Shown here piece after piece: positions 1 through 10,416 of a DNA stretch of 64,000 nt (positions are counted from its first letter, which is position 1; each line of letters opens with the position of its first letter). Made by a program: the position numbers and the translations under genes. The notes beneath the pieces are model-generated. The model made no database searches. It was not told the origin of the DNA and worked only from the letters and a program-made list of their open reading frames with translations. The DNA is taken from positions 1,282,649-1,346,648 of the forward strand of contig RPFO01000359.1 of the NCBI GenBank assembly GCA_009746045.1, written 5' to 3'. This DNA comes from Mesostigma viride (taxonomy: Eukaryota; Streptophyta; Mesostigmatophyceae; Mesostigmatales; Mesostigmataceae).

Positions 1-322
1 ACCTAGTTGGCTACTAACTAAACACTTTTGTTTCGTAAACGAGTCGTAACGACAAAAGCGTTACACACTTTGAACGTCTCCGTGAAGTTCAGAAAGTTGT
101 TCAGGACACGAACAGCTAGTGTCAGGCACGAAAAAATTCTCGCTAGGGATACGGCTGTGCCGTATCTTTTCAGTACAAACAAACGCTACAACCACAAAAT
201 CAGATCCAGCCCGCGTACGTTAAAGTGCACCTGTTGAAACGGTATACTTTTAATGTACTTTTTCGTTTCCGCAACGTTAACAACTCGTATACCTTTACGA
301 CGCGTAGAAAAATCGCTTAGTG
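1..322. other. unassigned AT-rich flank
   Basis: I see no convincing gene in this stretch. A 69-codon open frame at 28-237 has no recognisable domain and no supporting context. The segment lies immediately left of the dispersed repeat R that begins near 323. Confidence 0.4.
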
Positions 323-543
323 CGCGTGTCTACGTCCATTGTTGTTCTCTCGGTTGAATTAATAAGCTATGGCTTTAATCTTGAGCACTTAACCCCAATT
401 GCATGTATTCGGGAATGCTTTTGTGAATAATTCCGACGCGCCTTAATTAAGAAGGCACACAATTAGAACCTCGCCACTTGGAAGCAGGATTAGAATGGAA
501 GCTGAAAGGCTGGTCACTAGGTTTAATGCAGATTCCCGTATGC
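323..543 (+). repeat. dispersed repeat R, left half (split by Copia C1)
   Basis: This sequence recurs at 45,943-46,213 and, as a shorter piece, at 47,313-47,438. In those copies the segment ending TTCCCGTATGCA runs straight on into a portion that here is displaced to 4,332-4,388. The last five bases (539-543, TATGC) are duplicated at 4,332-4,336, so R is the target into which element C1 inserted. R's own nature is unknown; it has no coding capacity that I recognise. Confidence 0.75.
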
Positions 544-576
544 AGTTGCAATCTGTTGCTTGACCGAAATGCGTGT

Positions 577-1209
577 CTAGAGGGCCAGCCTGGATTTGAA
601 TGCCTCAAGACAGTTGGGCGTGAGGACCACACTGGTCAGGGTATAGTGGAGCGTGCCGTGCAAGAATTCAAGCAAGCTGCACGGAGACAAGGTGACGCAT
701 CCCTTTCAGCATATGCAGCCCGCCTCATGTGGGCGTTGCGGATTTGTGCATGCCTTAATCGGCGTGTGTTGTTGTCCATTCCTTCTCGCAATGTGGTGAT
801 AACAGCTGAGGGATTGCAGCACGGCCACTACCCACCAGAGATAGAAGAGGAGTGGGCACGCCATTTGCAGGGTAGATTTGCCAACCTGGTACGAAGGGAT
901 ACACGTAGGCCGGTTACCGCCTATAGTGTAGGAGACCTGGTTTGGGTGCATAAAGAGGGCCCCTTTGGAAAGAGGGGACAGTGGAATGGTCCAGCCACGG
1001 TAGTGTCCGTGGATGGGAGTGTGCGCAAGGCCGTTGTTTCCTTGCAGGACAAGCAACACCACATCCCGTGGAGCAAGCTCAAGCACTATCAACCGAACAC
1101 AAGTGCGTGGGAGCGCCTTCTGCACTACTACGAGGACGCGGACAACTTCTTGCGGCCTCCACCAGGTGACGTGATTGCCCCTCTTTTACCCATGCCTGCC
1201 TCTAGCTGA
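577..1209 (+). pseudogene. C1 integrase, C-terminal part (truncated)
   Basis: Integrase of an LTR retrotransposon, which would insert the cDNA into host DNA in the nucleus. Visible are a GREDHTGQGIVERAV segment, aligning with GREDHGNMGMIDRTV of element C2 and containing the position expected for the catalytic Glu (IVERAV), and a C-terminal SH3-like stretch around GDLVWVHK...GKRGQWNGPATVVSV. The zinc-binding HHCC region and the first catalytic Asp are absent. The open frame extends upstream to 478, but codons before 577 come from repeat R and the LTR remnant and are not integrase. The frame ends at 1,209, and the following ORF overlaps it in another frame from 1,175. Confidence 0.8.
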
Positions 1210-3613
1210 CCCTATGCAAATGTCTGCCGAAGCTCGGGAGGTAGAGGACGATGAGCATGTTGAGGAGGACGGTGATCTGGTGGCACTTGCTGCAGATGTG
1301 CAGAGCTTAGCTCGCGAGCCCCCTGCTGACCTGCGCGAGGGTAGTAGGGAGGGCATTACCCCTGCCGTTAGCCAGGGTCCGGCTGCCGTTAGTCAGCCTC
1401 GCCGGGGTGGTGGGTTGCTCAGCAAGATTGTTCTAGGGCTGCGCCGGGACAATAACATGGGGTTAGGCTCCCTTCGCCGCCCACCACAGACTGCAGGCGT
1501 ACCCCCTCAGCTGGGCCCGAGCACTGCAGTCATCTCTTCCTTGTTAACCTCTAGGGCGCTGAATTGTGGGCTCCTCATTGATACCCAGGCCCAGGTCTCT
1601 ATTATCGGGGCCAACTGTGTAGACTTTCCTTTGCTGCCCTCTCATTGGACTCAGGTCACTGATTTTGCTAGGTCAGGGTCCTACAAGGTCCTGGGGGAAT
1701 TTCCCTTAACCATCCTCGGCGCAGACACGCCCATGTGTGTGGTAGAGGGGTATGATGGGCCCGCCTTATTAGGACAGCCGTTCTTGACGCTACCCGGGGT
1801 TACAGTGAGCAGCACACAGCTGTCCCGAGCGGGGTTTGGCTGCATGCGATTGAATAATTTTTCCCTCGATGTCGCTGCTCGGGGTCTCTCATTGCCTATG
1901 GTGGCTGCCATGAAAGGGGTAGAGTACAAGGATTCTGAATTGCCTCCTGCCCGCGATCTTCTCACCCCTAAAGCCCTCACCCCTGATAGCTTGGGGATTA
2001 GCTTCCACGATGTTGCCACTGAAAGCCCCATGTCCTTCCATGATGTTGCCAGGCACGTCTCAACCGAGGAAGGGCTAGACAATACCCAAGGGGCTATGCT
2101 GGCTGCAGGGGAACGATGGTTAGGACTGGGTTGTGTGGAGCCAGTGGACCTAGTCCCAAGGGATGGCCGGTTGCTTCGTTTCAAATGGACCTTCCAGATG
2201 AAGCCGGTTCCCGGCACTGACAGGAAAGTAGAGTTTGCTAGACCTGTGGTGCTAGAATTTTCTGGATCTTCTGACCTGCCCTCCTCAGCCCTGACTGCCC
2301 CGGGCTTAAATAAAGACACTTGGCGATTGTTAGTGTGCTTTCATCTCGGGCGCCTCAACAAAGGCTTGCCGCATGGCTCCGCGGTGCTGGATTTTTCTAA
2401 GGCCTTCCTTAACGGGGATTCAGATGAGACGGCTAAATTGTGGGAGGGCACCACACCGCTGTATGTTAGGACACCCAAGATGTGGGAACCTATTGTGGGC
2501 AAGAAGTTCATGAGGTTGGTGAAGGCTGTGGATGGGACCGTGGCCGGGCCGCGGGCGTGGCGCAAGAGTTTAGAGCGCCTTCTACTTAACCGCGCACGCA
2601 TGATGTACAGCGACCTGGACCCCTCCTTGTTTGTTGGTGTCTGGAAGGGGGAGCTCGTGTTTGTTTTCGTGCATGCCGATGACTGTGACTGCCTGGGGCC
2701 ACGGGAGTGGATTGTGTGGTTCCATTCGCTCGTGCACTCAGTGTACCCTGTGGGCAAGCTCGTCTTTAGGGAGCCGGGCAAGATCGTGCCCTTCATGGGC
2801 ATGGACACTATTCTCGATCACGATGAGCAAGGGCAGTGGGTCATGTTGCTGCATCCTAAGGGTAGCTATGTCCCCGACCTGGTCAAGGAGGTCATGGCCC
2901 GCACTGGGCCTATCCTTCCCTCTGAGTGTGGTGCGCTGCGTGGCAAACTCAATTGGCTTGCGTGTACCACGAGCCCTGACTTGGCTGTCCTTAGTCGGTT
3001 GACAGACGATGTTCTCTGCTTGTTGGCCCGCCCGGTTGTAGCTGAGTATGTGCAGGCCTCACCGGGGTTGGTCCTGCAGGGTGTTGACTGGGACAAGCCC
3101 ATCGAGCTAGGGGCTTATTGTGACAGTTCTTTGGATGCGCGGGTGCTCACCAAGATGCGTGGTAGGTGTGCGGCTGTTAGCTATATCTCAAACGCTGACC
3201 AATCTGCGCCATCCTCCATCTTTGCGTGGTTCTCACGTCTACACCGCCGTGTGTATGTGGGGTCGGACACCGCCGAGGCGCGTGCGTATTGCGAGGCTGC
3301 AAGTGAGCTCGCGTATTTCCACGCGCTACTCTGCTGGATCCTCAAGCTGGGCGGTCTCACCACACGCATCGATCGCGTCATGCGCACCGACAGCCAAGCG
3401 CTGGTGGACTTCATTGAGAACCCCTACGCTCGCACGAGAGACCTTGACTTCCTCCGGGTGAAGGAATTTTCTGATGCGCTCCATACCGAGCACGTGGCAG
3501 GCGACCAGAATTGCTCGGATGCTCTTACCAAGCTCTATAGCTCCGCCAAGGCACAGTATACTCTTCTTAGGCACCAAATGAACAATATGTCGCTGGGTCA
3601 GCCACGGCACTAG
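1175..3613 (+). CDS. C1 polyprotein: retropepsin-like, reverse transcriptase, RNase H
   Basis: The frame is open for 812 codons; the first codons are probably not a real start, because translation would be continuous with integrase. An aspartic-protease-like domain lies near residues 125-215: LLIDTQAQVSII, where Gln replaces the usual Gly of D-T/S-G, then ALLGQPFL. A Copia-type RT follows, with AVLDFSKAFLNGDSD and the catalytic box VFVHADDCD (near nt 2,670), HADD replacing the common YVDD. RNase H follows with YCDSSLDAR, a TAEARAY Glu, RTDSQALVDFIENPYAR and the closing NCSDALTKLY. The protein would copy element RNA in cytoplasmic particles. The frame is intact although the element lacks gag. 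Confidence 0.85.
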   Translation: MPLFYPCLPLADPMQMSAEAREVEDDEHVEEDGDLVALAADVQSLAREPPADLREGSREGITPAVSQGPAAVSQPRRGGGLLSKIVLGLRRDNNMGLGSLRRPPQTAGVPPQLGPSTAVISSLLTSRALNCGLLIDTQAQVSIIGANCVDFPLLPSHWTQVTDFARSGSYKVLGEFPLTILGADTPMCVVEGYDGPALLGQPFLTLPGVTVSSTQLSRAGFGCMRLNNFSLDVAARGLSLPMVAAMKGVEYKDSELPPARDLLTPKALTPDSLGISFHDVATESPMSFHDVARHVSTEEGLDNTQGAMLAAGERWLGLGCVEPVDLVPRDGRLLRFKWTFQMKPVPGTDRKVEFARPVVLEFSGSSDLPSSALTAPGLNKDTWRLLVCFHLGRLNKGLPHGSAVLDFSKAFLNGDSDETAKLWEGTTPLYVRTPKMWEPIVGKKFMRLVKAVDGTVAGPRAWRKSLERLLLNRARMMYSDLDPSLFVGVWKGELVFVFVHADDCDCLGPREWIVWFHSLVHSVYPVGKLVFREPGKIVPFMGMDTILDHDEQGQWVMLLHPKGSYVPDLVKEVMARTGPILPSECGALRGKLNWLACTTSPDLAVLSRLTDDVLCLLARPVVAEYVQASPGLVLQGVDWDKPIELGAYCDSSLDARVLTKMRGRCAAVSYISNADQSAPSSIFAWFSRLHRRVYVGSDTAEARAYCEAASELAYFHALLCWILKLGGLTTRIDRVMRTDSQALVDFIENPYARTRDLDFLRVKEFSDALHTEHVAGDQNCSDALTKLYSSAKAQYTLLRHQMNNMSLGQPRH

Positions 3614-3810
3614 TTGAGATGTCGTGGAGTGTGAATGGCCCCTTGACTCGGGTTTTACCTTGGTAGGTTTTCCCGGTAGCGATGCTATGGTGTAATTTGT
3701 TTGGCTGGGGATTACCCTCCAAAACCATGTGGGGCCTAAGGTGCGTTCATGATGGCAAGGCCTGCGCGGCCGTAGTTCTTACAGATTTGAGTACGCAGTC
3801 CTATTGCCAC

Positions 3811-3830
3811 ATGAAAAAAGAAAGGGCTGG
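3811..3830 (+). other. polypurine tract of C1
   Basis: A purine-rich run (ATGAAAAAAGAAAGGGCTGG) directly abuts the 3' LTR start at 3,831. This is the position and composition expected of the plus-strand primer of an LTR retrotransposon. Confidence 0.75.
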
Positions 3831-4331
3831 AGTTGCAATCTGTTGCTTGACCGAAATGCGTGTATAAACTGGTGCATGCATAATGGAATGTAAATCTGTG
3901 AAACAATACTCACAATTGCTGCACACAGCTTGTGTACATGACCATGGTGGCAGTATAGCCAAGCTGATGCATTATAACTAGTGGTCGCGCTGACTGTTGA
4001 GCACTGACTGTCGGTCAGGCTGTTGAAGTCGTGCCAAGGATTGATGAGATAAAACACCCCTTCAGCGGGCAGACGAATACGGCAATATTCCCTGCTAATG
4101 GATATTTGTAAATGGTTCTAGAAGCGTCTAGAAGCATTGTGCAACGCTGGCGTAACGCTAGTTCAGTGTGCCTCTTGGAAATCGCTAATGCACATGAAAT
4201 GTGATTGGTGCAATGACGATAAGGCCTATCGCAATCTTGGGGTTGCACACATGACTTGTAACCATATAAATTGATAATAAACCCAGGCACCTAGGGCCGC
4301 ATTCTTGCAAGCATCATTCTCAATCTCAACT
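3831..4331 (+). repeat. 3' LTR of C1 (501 bp)
   Basis: It starts AGTTGCAATC and ends CTCAACT. The first 33 bases are identical to 544-576, the 5' LTR remnant. The termini are AGTT...AACT rather than the usual TG...CA, as in the LTRs of C2. It is followed directly by the target duplication TATGC. Confidence 0.85.
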
Positions 4332-4388
4332 TATGCACGGTAGATCTTAACAGGTCCGACTTTGCATAATTCGGGGGGCACGTAACTC
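4332..4388 (+). repeat. dispersed repeat R, right part
   Basis: This continues repeat R after the C1 insertion: ATGCACGGTAGATCTTAAC through GGGGCACGTAACTC. The same sequence follows R without interruption at 46,158-46,213 and 47,394-47,438. Confidence 0.75.
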
Positions 4389-5392
4389 TGACCTGTTGAA
4401 CGCGGGTCTGTGCCCCAAGCCCTCGTCTCCCCTGCCCTTGTGCGGTCCCGTGACAGAAACTTGTACGCAAGTCCCACGAACGTGTCAGGTCCGCCACGCG
4501 CGCGGCAGCCCCCATGGTGAACAACTTCGTAGCCGCCCCTGCGGAGCACATAGACATCGACTCTGCAGGGCCAGCAAGCCGAAGAGCAACCGCGGAGCGC
4601 CGGGCCAGCGCATGGAGAAGAAAGGGTATCAGGTGCCGAAGCGCGCGGCCACGTTCATCGGATGATTGGCCAGGCGATGTGTCAGTTGCTGAGTGACAGC
4701 TCGTGCTGTTGTGACAGCTCGTGAGAAACTAAGTTTCTAAAGGAGGGTCATCTGAGATGCCGCGGATTTAGTAGTGCTCTGATGGGCAAAGCTGTATGGA
4801 GGCCTTAGTAGCTTGCGGTGGCTGTAGCTTGAGGTGGCCTCAACCCACAAAGGCCCAGATTACCGTTGGGGATGTAGTTGTGACGGGAGGGGGGGGGAAT
4901 GGGTACCAGCTTTGCCGCGGTTCTTCCTGTTTATGTGCTCACATTGCACCAGGATAAGTGCAGAGCCCCAACTGCAGCAGGCGTCTGACGCCAGCAGTCT
5001 ACAATAGCTGAGTCTCTAGCTTTGCTTGAAGAAAGGACATTGGCTTATGAAGAAGAGAAAACTGCAGTCTGAAAGAATACAATTATTGTCGAATCGTATA
5101 TCGTCGTAATTGTAAGTCACGGCAACAAAGGCTCATAGCCAAACGCAGTTTGTCATCTAGGTAGTTTCTTTCACAATTTGGCTGTGCTGGCAGCAAAAAA
5201 TGGCGGAACAAGAAATTCCCCAACCTCACACCTGTTTGCAGTGTGGGGCTAGCTCCGAATAATTTTATTGCGGCAGCCACGCGGCAGCTGTCAATTTACC
5301 CACGCTTTTCTGGGGCGGTTGACAGGCTGCCAAATTCAGCTTGGACCTGTGATGCAGTCTGGGTGGTCGGGTTTGTTCCGGTTTGTTTTTTG
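4389..5392. other. unassigned intergenic DNA
   Basis: There are several short open frames (for example 4,396-4,665 plus and 5,083-5,280 minus), but none has a recognisable domain, and no transposon end was found. A stretch near 5,066-5,110 is loosely similar to AT-rich sequence at 6,080-6,115. Confidence 0.35.
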
Positions 5393-5445
5393 TTAATTAA
5401 TTAATTAATTAATGAATTTTCACGTAGACGGCGTCACGCGAGCAT
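5393..5445. repeat. TTAATTAA-rich dispersed repeat S, copy 1
   Basis: Runs of TTAATTAATTAA are followed by a GCGTCACGYGAGCAT motif. The same arrangement occurs near 33,708-33,760 and 41,057-41,102. A decayed LINE fragment lies on the 3' side of each copy, so S may be part of, or a frequent target of, that LINE family. Confidence 0.5.
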
Positions 5446-5504
5446 ACGTCCTCACTGGGATGGAAGTGGGATGGAATGGATTATGCTAGCTGTCCCTCTA
5501 GCGT

Positions 5505-5850
5505 GCTGGGTGCCAGACAGGCTATCCGAAGTGGCCACCTGATCTGTTCGAGCGAGGTGCCCGGCTAGGCCCAAGCGCCGGTGCCTAAGAATGTGGGAAA
5601 CAAGTTGATGCTCCAGCTCCTGCGTCAGTGTCCACGTCTCAGCTCCATAAGGAAGGATTGTGAGAATGACGACCTTGAACAGGGCGTGCTTGACGATCCG
5701 GGGCAGGGCGGGGTCGCTCTACCAGCGCGACGGTGCTCGTGGAGCTGCGCCCAGGCCATACCCAGCCGGGTTTTCATGTCAGCCTTGCAGTCGGGAAGCC
5801 AGCTTGAAGCGGCCGGAAGCGAGGTAGTTTACCTTGCATGGTGTCGTCTA
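5505..5850 (-). pseudogene. LINE reverse transcriptase C-terminal fragment (LINE-C)
   Basis: On the minus strand the translation includes LFKVVILTILPYGAETWTL followed by a HQLVSHILRHR segment, the classic post-palm signature of LINE RTs (L..vvlstLLYGaEtW.l). Upstream pieces KVNYLASGRFKLASR and DMKTRLGMAWAQL sit in different frames, so the copy is frameshifted. No endonuclease or 5' region is present. It is a decayed fragment and belongs to a different clade from the RLE-encoding LINE-A and LINE-B. Confidence 0.75.
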
Positions 5851-6646
5851 AGAGGCGGAGCTGTCGCGTTTGCGTGCAATTACATCCTGGACTATCGCTT
5901 GGGACCAATCCACAGCAACATCGCACTCATGTGTGTGATTCACTACAAAAACCAGTGTGATGCAGGTCACGGTCATCCATGGCCGCCGACCCCATGACAA
6001 GCAACTCAGCCAGCCTGCATAATAAACGTGATGCTTTATATGGGAAAGCAACCAAAACACATTCAATTCCAAAAGACGTTGACAAGAATACAATTATCGT
6101 CTAGTCGCATAATGCTGCACTTGTTAGTCACTGTCCGAATAAGCCGGGCTAAGCGGTTCTTGATAACCTAGCAGGCCTCGGGTGACGCCACAGTGCTCCG
6201 CTTGGCTTACGGCTGGCAATGTATATGTTGCGCCCCCTATCCTGTCTACCTATCCCGCTTGCCCCAGCTATGGCTCGCTGGCCAACGACGACCAGGGTCC
6301 TTCCCGAGTCTCGTCCACAGTACGCACATCATCTTGACAAAACCAAATACATTGTCACTTCCTTCAACCAATCTCATGACAATTAACATTTGCAACCATG
6401 CACTCTCGGGGGCTGCTCCGGATTGTTCCACTATTATTTAAACTCCGTGACGACAACACCAAGTTGTGAGGAGAATAACGAGCGAACAACGACCAGAATG
6501 GCCGCTGCGGCGCTCCTAAATACTACCAAAAATCCCGGCCAGCAATGCGCAGCCGTCGCACTTGCCAGCAACGCGCCTGACGTGCAGTTAGACTGCCAGC
6601 AACATGCTGACCAAGTCCGTTAGCTAGCCATGCGCGAGCCAAAACT

Positions 6647-8996
6647 TTCTGAGCTATCTGCTCATTTTATAGTTATGTTGCGGCGGGCTCAAAGGGGGCC
6701 GATCTGCCGCCTGTAGCGTAGCTCTACCGTACGTCACCTACACCATGTTAGGTGCTTGTTGTTACTTAGGACTAGAGAGAGAAAAGGGACCGGCGGTGCG
6801 CCGGTACTAGTGCCTACTGGCAACCGTGCCCGCCCTTGATTGAGGGGGGCGCGGCGCCTTGAGACATGTGCTTTGTTTTCCATTTTCACACCGTACTTAG
6901 AGTGGTGTGGTGAACGTAGGGAGGCCTTTTTGCAGCTTCGCAACTTGATCCCAGCATTTGCTGGCAAGGTCGGCTGGCCGCTATGGCGGCTGCGCTGAAT
7001 GTAAGACGATGCTATCGGCCTCTCCGGGCGTGGAGAGGCCTGGAATAAAAGTCTTTATGATCGCCACCTACCGTTACAGGCCACGGTAATGGTTGTTGGG
7101 TGGGGGGCTCTACGATTTGAGTAAAAGGGTGTGATTTCCGGCGCTGGGCCCACTGACGATTCCCCTCTACCCCTGGGTGCGGCAAGCAGCTTCCTGACAC
7201 TGGGGAAGCTGCGTTTTTTTTTAGTCGGACAACGTCAGGGAAGGAGCCATACAGGCCAGGGCCAGCGGCTACGGTGGAAAGAATCACAGGTGGAGGCGAA
7301 TCTGCCTTAAACGTGGAGATGGCTAGCGTGGGGTGCCAGGGTAGCCCATAACTACCAGGAGCCTGACAGCGGACCCGATCTTTCGGCCTGTGGCCAGACG
7401 GGAGTTTCGGGGAGGATGCGGGGCTGGAGCGAATCTTGGTGGGAGGAGCGCGCTATTCATAATTGCCCAGTTTTTCAGCAAAGGCAGCGGCTGCCGTGGG
7501 TCGGGGGGGGGTCCTGTCGGCATGGGTAGGTCGGCAGGCACTCTGTACCCTCTCGGCGCTCCGGCGAGCAGGCCCCTTCTGCCCTTGGCGATAAGGGAGA
7601 GGTGGGAAGCTGCGGAAAACCGTGGGTATTCATGCGCACTTACAAAAAATCTGGTTAAGAAACTCTACAGCGCTTGGCAAGCCTGGAAAAAAAAAAAAAA
7701 ATAAAAAAAATTTTCCCCTCGCGGGGGGCGCGTGAAAACGTCTAAGGCTCCGCTACGCCCGCCCAAAGGCGGCGGGCTCCGCTTTGCCTTTGCCGTTTTC
7801 ACGCGCCCCCCACGAGGGGGGTGCGTGTGGAACCCGGCAGTGTGGTCCGGCTTTGTTTTAAGAAAATGCATTATATACCATAATAAAGCTCCACTCGGCT
7901 GCGGCTGCGCCAAGGCTCGTGACACCATGGCGATGGTGAGCCTTGGCGCTAGGAGGTCCGCAGCCATCATTATCACCACGATGGGGGGTAATGGAGCCAG
8001 TGGCAGTGGCTCTACTCTCGGGAAATCCCAGCGGCTTTGCCGGTGGGCTGGTGATGGTGGTTGGGTGAGCTGGAGACGTTCCCAGGTGGCATAAGTCCTA
8101 AAGCGGCAGCACTGGGATGCGCCCCTCTAGGAAGGGGAACGCATGTGGCTCCGCCCTGCGTCCGCCGGGAGACCGTAGCGGCCACACGGGGGCGGGAAGG
8201 GGGGCATCATCATGCCAACAAGAGCCCAGCATTCCAAGTGGTTGCGTTCCTACCACCAGGGCTGGAAACGGCCTGGGTGGCCAGAGATGGTGATTTGGGA
8301 CAAGATTGGACCAAGGGGGCATGTGCTGGGCCCCAGCATGGTGAACTGGCCTAACTTGACAATGACTTGTACAATGATTTTGAGGGTGTGGCTAGGCTCA
8401 ACTGTTAAAGCCTGCACACACTTATTGTAATAAACTTGTTTCTCTGGTAGGAAGGCACTCCAATGGACCTTAGCTTCAGCACCTATTTTCTGAGCTATCT
8501 GCTCATTTTATAGTTATGTTGCGGCGGGCTCAAAGGGGGCCGATCTGCCGCCTGTAGCGTAGCTCTACCGTACGTCACCTACACCATGTTAGGTGCTTGT
8601 TGTTACTTAGGACTAGAGAGAGAAAAGGGACCGGCGGTGCGCCGGTACTAGTGCCTACTGGCAACCGTGCCCGCCCTTGATTGAGGGGGGCGCGGCGCCT
8701 TGAGACATGTGCTTTGTTTTCCATTTTCACACCGTACTTAGAGTGGTGTGGTGAACGTAGGGAGGCCTTTTTGCAGCTCCCACCCACCCACCCTCGCTGC
8801 TGTTGGGGACAAGATTGGACCAAGGGGGCATGTGCTGGGCCCCAGCATGGTGAACTGGCCTAACTTGACAATGACTTGTACAATGATTTTGAGGGTGTGG
8901 CTAGGCTCAACTGTTAAAGCCTGCACACACTTATTGTAATAAACTTGTTTCTCTGGTAGGAAGGCACTCCAATGGACCTTAGCTTCAGCACCTATT
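6647..8996. mobile_element. head-to-tail dimer insertion of unknown class
   Basis: The insertion is defined by comparison with the empty site at 33,316/33,317 (AAAACT|GAACAG). It consists of unit 1 (6,647-8,487, 1,841 bp) and unit 2 (8,488-8,996, 509 bp). Both begin TTCTGAGCTATCTGCTC and end CAGCACCTATT. Unit 2 is unit 1 with its middle replaced by a 30-bp linker: the shared left arm runs to GCCTTTTTGCAGCT and the shared right arm resumes at GACAAGATTGG. No target duplication, inverted termini or coding domain was found, and the open frames within have no recognisable function. Confidence 0.75.
7715..7819. repeat. GC-rich inverted repeat
   Basis: Two 26-bp arms (7,715-7,740 and 7,794-7,819, one mismatch) start and end in CCCCTCG and CGAGGGG and enclose a 53-nt loop. 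The loop holds a second small stem (GCCCGCC...GGCGGGC). An A-rich run (7,686-7,710) precedes it. It lies in the part of the dimer insertion that is absent from unit 2. Confidence 0.7.
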
Positions 8997-9422
8997 GAAC
9001 AGTATGATCAGTGTATCTAACTTTGTCATACGGACTGAACATCATTCCGTCTTGACAATACAAAAGACCCATAACTGCCAAATGCCGCGCACCGGAATAA
9101 TTCGCACAAGCCACCAAGGCTCTGCGCACCAAAGCCTAACTCAGGCCAACCTAAGACTTGCATCTACTGAAGTGTAGACCTATTCAGACGCGGCGCTCCG
9201 CAATAATAGGTCTCCGCACTACAACAAATCAAATCCAGACAGTTACCGGAACCCAACCGTACGGAACCGGTTCACTAGACGGAAAGTCGTAAACTAAATT
9301 CCGAAACCGGACGTAAATATTCACGGACGTGACAGCGGTCGCGTTTGCGTGCAATTACATCCTGGACTATCGCTTGGGACCAATCCACAGCAACATCGCA
9401 CTCATGTGTGTGATTCACTACA

Positions 9423-9763
9423 TCTCCCCCACTTTTTAGCTCGAAAACGGGAAGAGCAGAAAAGGACCAATAGGAATCACAAAGGGGGGAAAAAAATTCC
9501 AATGCAGGATCACATACTATGCTTTTCGAATAGGCTAAGCAATAACCTCTGCAGCTTTTTAAAGGATAAGCTTAATCCTCTTCGTGGCTTTTTAAAGGAT
9601 AAGCCTAATCCACTTCACAGCTTTTTAAAGGATAAGCTTATAAATCCGTTTCATGCTTTTTCAAGGAAAAAACATAACCTCTTCCAAGTGCTTGACCTAG
9701 CCAAGAAACTTGGGTATCTCCAGCCCAGGCTGGCTGGCTGAACCCGCCAAGGGTTGTTCGCTC
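9423..9763. other. 341-bp insertion with short tandem repeats
   Basis: Absent from the homologous position in copy 1 (near 5,948). It holds about four degenerate units of a roughly 39-bp repeat beginning CTTTTTAAAGGATAAGC (9,556-9,690). Its right end reads GTTGTTCGCTCGTT, the reverse complement of AACGAGCGAACAAC found elsewhere in the duplicated unit (near 6,477). No gene is recognised. Confidence 0.6.
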
Positions 9764-10257
9764 GTTAAAAACCTGTGTGATGCAGGTCACGGTCATCCAT
9801 GGCCGCCGACCCCATGACAAGCAACTCAGCCAGCCTGCATAATAAACATGATGCTTTATATGGGAAAGCAACCAAAACACATTCAATTCCAAAAGACGTT
9901 GACAAGAATACAATTATCGTCTAGTCGCATAATGCTGCACTTGTTAGTCACTGTCCGAATAAGCCGGGCTAAGCGGTTCTTGATAACCTAGCAGGCCTCG
10001 GGTGACGCCACAGTGCTCCGCTTGGCTTACGGCTGGCAATGTATATGTTGCGCCCCCTATCCTGTCTACCTATCCCGCTTGCCCCAGCTATGGCTCGCTG
10101 GCCAACGACGACCAGGGTCCTTCCCGAGTCTCGTCCACAGTACGCACATCATCTTGACAAAACCAAATACATTGTCACTTCCTTCAACCAATCTCATGAC
10201 AATTAACATTTGCAACCACTCTCGGGGGCTGCTCCGGATTGTTCCACTATTATTTAA

Positions 10258-10416
10258 CCCCTAAATGGGCGAAAGTACTGCCGATGCATCGGCTGTAACT
10301 CAGCACTTTTGCAAACCAGATGCCATCCAACCTACCCATACCCAAAGGCTGTCCTTGGGGGCCAAGCACGTCCATGAGGTGCCCTTCGGGTTGGTATATC
10401 ACAACCTCATATATAT
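10258..10416. repeat. pB1 left end with TIR and subterminal palindrome
   Basis: TIR CCCCTAAATGG, then the 14-bp palindrome GCCGATGCATCGGC at 10,280-10,293. The segment is the reverse complement, with differences, of pB2's right end (35,455-35,617), which shows that both belong to one transposon family. It ends in the AT-rich site (ACCTCATATATAT, 10,404-10,416) used as a target by LINE-A copy A. Confidence 0.85.

Larger units (their letters stand above)
544..4331 (+). mobile_element. Copia-like LTR retrotransposon C1, 5'-deleted
   Basis: The element is bounded by the 5-bp duplication TATGC (539-543 and 4,332-4,336). Its termini are AGTTGCAATC... and ...CTCAACT. The 3' LTR (3,831-4,331) is complete. 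At the 5' end only the first 33 bases of the LTR remain (544-576), and they join directly to integrase coding sequence, so the rest of the 5' LTR, gag and the integrase N-terminus are missing. The remaining order is integrase C-terminus, retropepsin-like domain, reverse transcriptase, RNase H. Copy C2 (19,443-25,593) is a diverged relative with the same domain order. This copy cannot be autonomous. Confidence 0.88.
5863..9335. repeat. tandem duplication, copy 1 (with dimer insertion)
   Basis: Starts GTCGCGTTTGCGTGC and ends at GGACGTGACAG. The same sequence, without the 6,647-8,996 insertion, forms the flanks of the piggyBac element pB1 in copy 2. At 6,438-6,442 this copy reads TATTATTTAAACTCCG, the unoccupied piggyBac target. 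Without insertions the unit is about 1.1 kb. No gene was recognised in the unit. Confidence 0.85.

Noticed and set aside
28-237. 69-codon ORF as a gene
   Set aside because: No domain, no homologous copy in the window, and no splice or promoter context.
478-576. Integrase N-terminal codons with a catalytic Asp in LLLDRNA
   Set aside because: This part of the frame is repeat R and LTR remnant (the same sequence occurs at 3,831-3,863), not integrase.
6647-8996. Helitron
   Set aside because: Neither strand begins with TC and ends with CTRR plus a hairpin, and insertion is not between A and T.
10258-10268. CCCCTAAATGG as telomere-type repeat
   Set aside because: Single copies only, located at TTAA-flanked transposon ends, so they are piggyBac inverted repeats.
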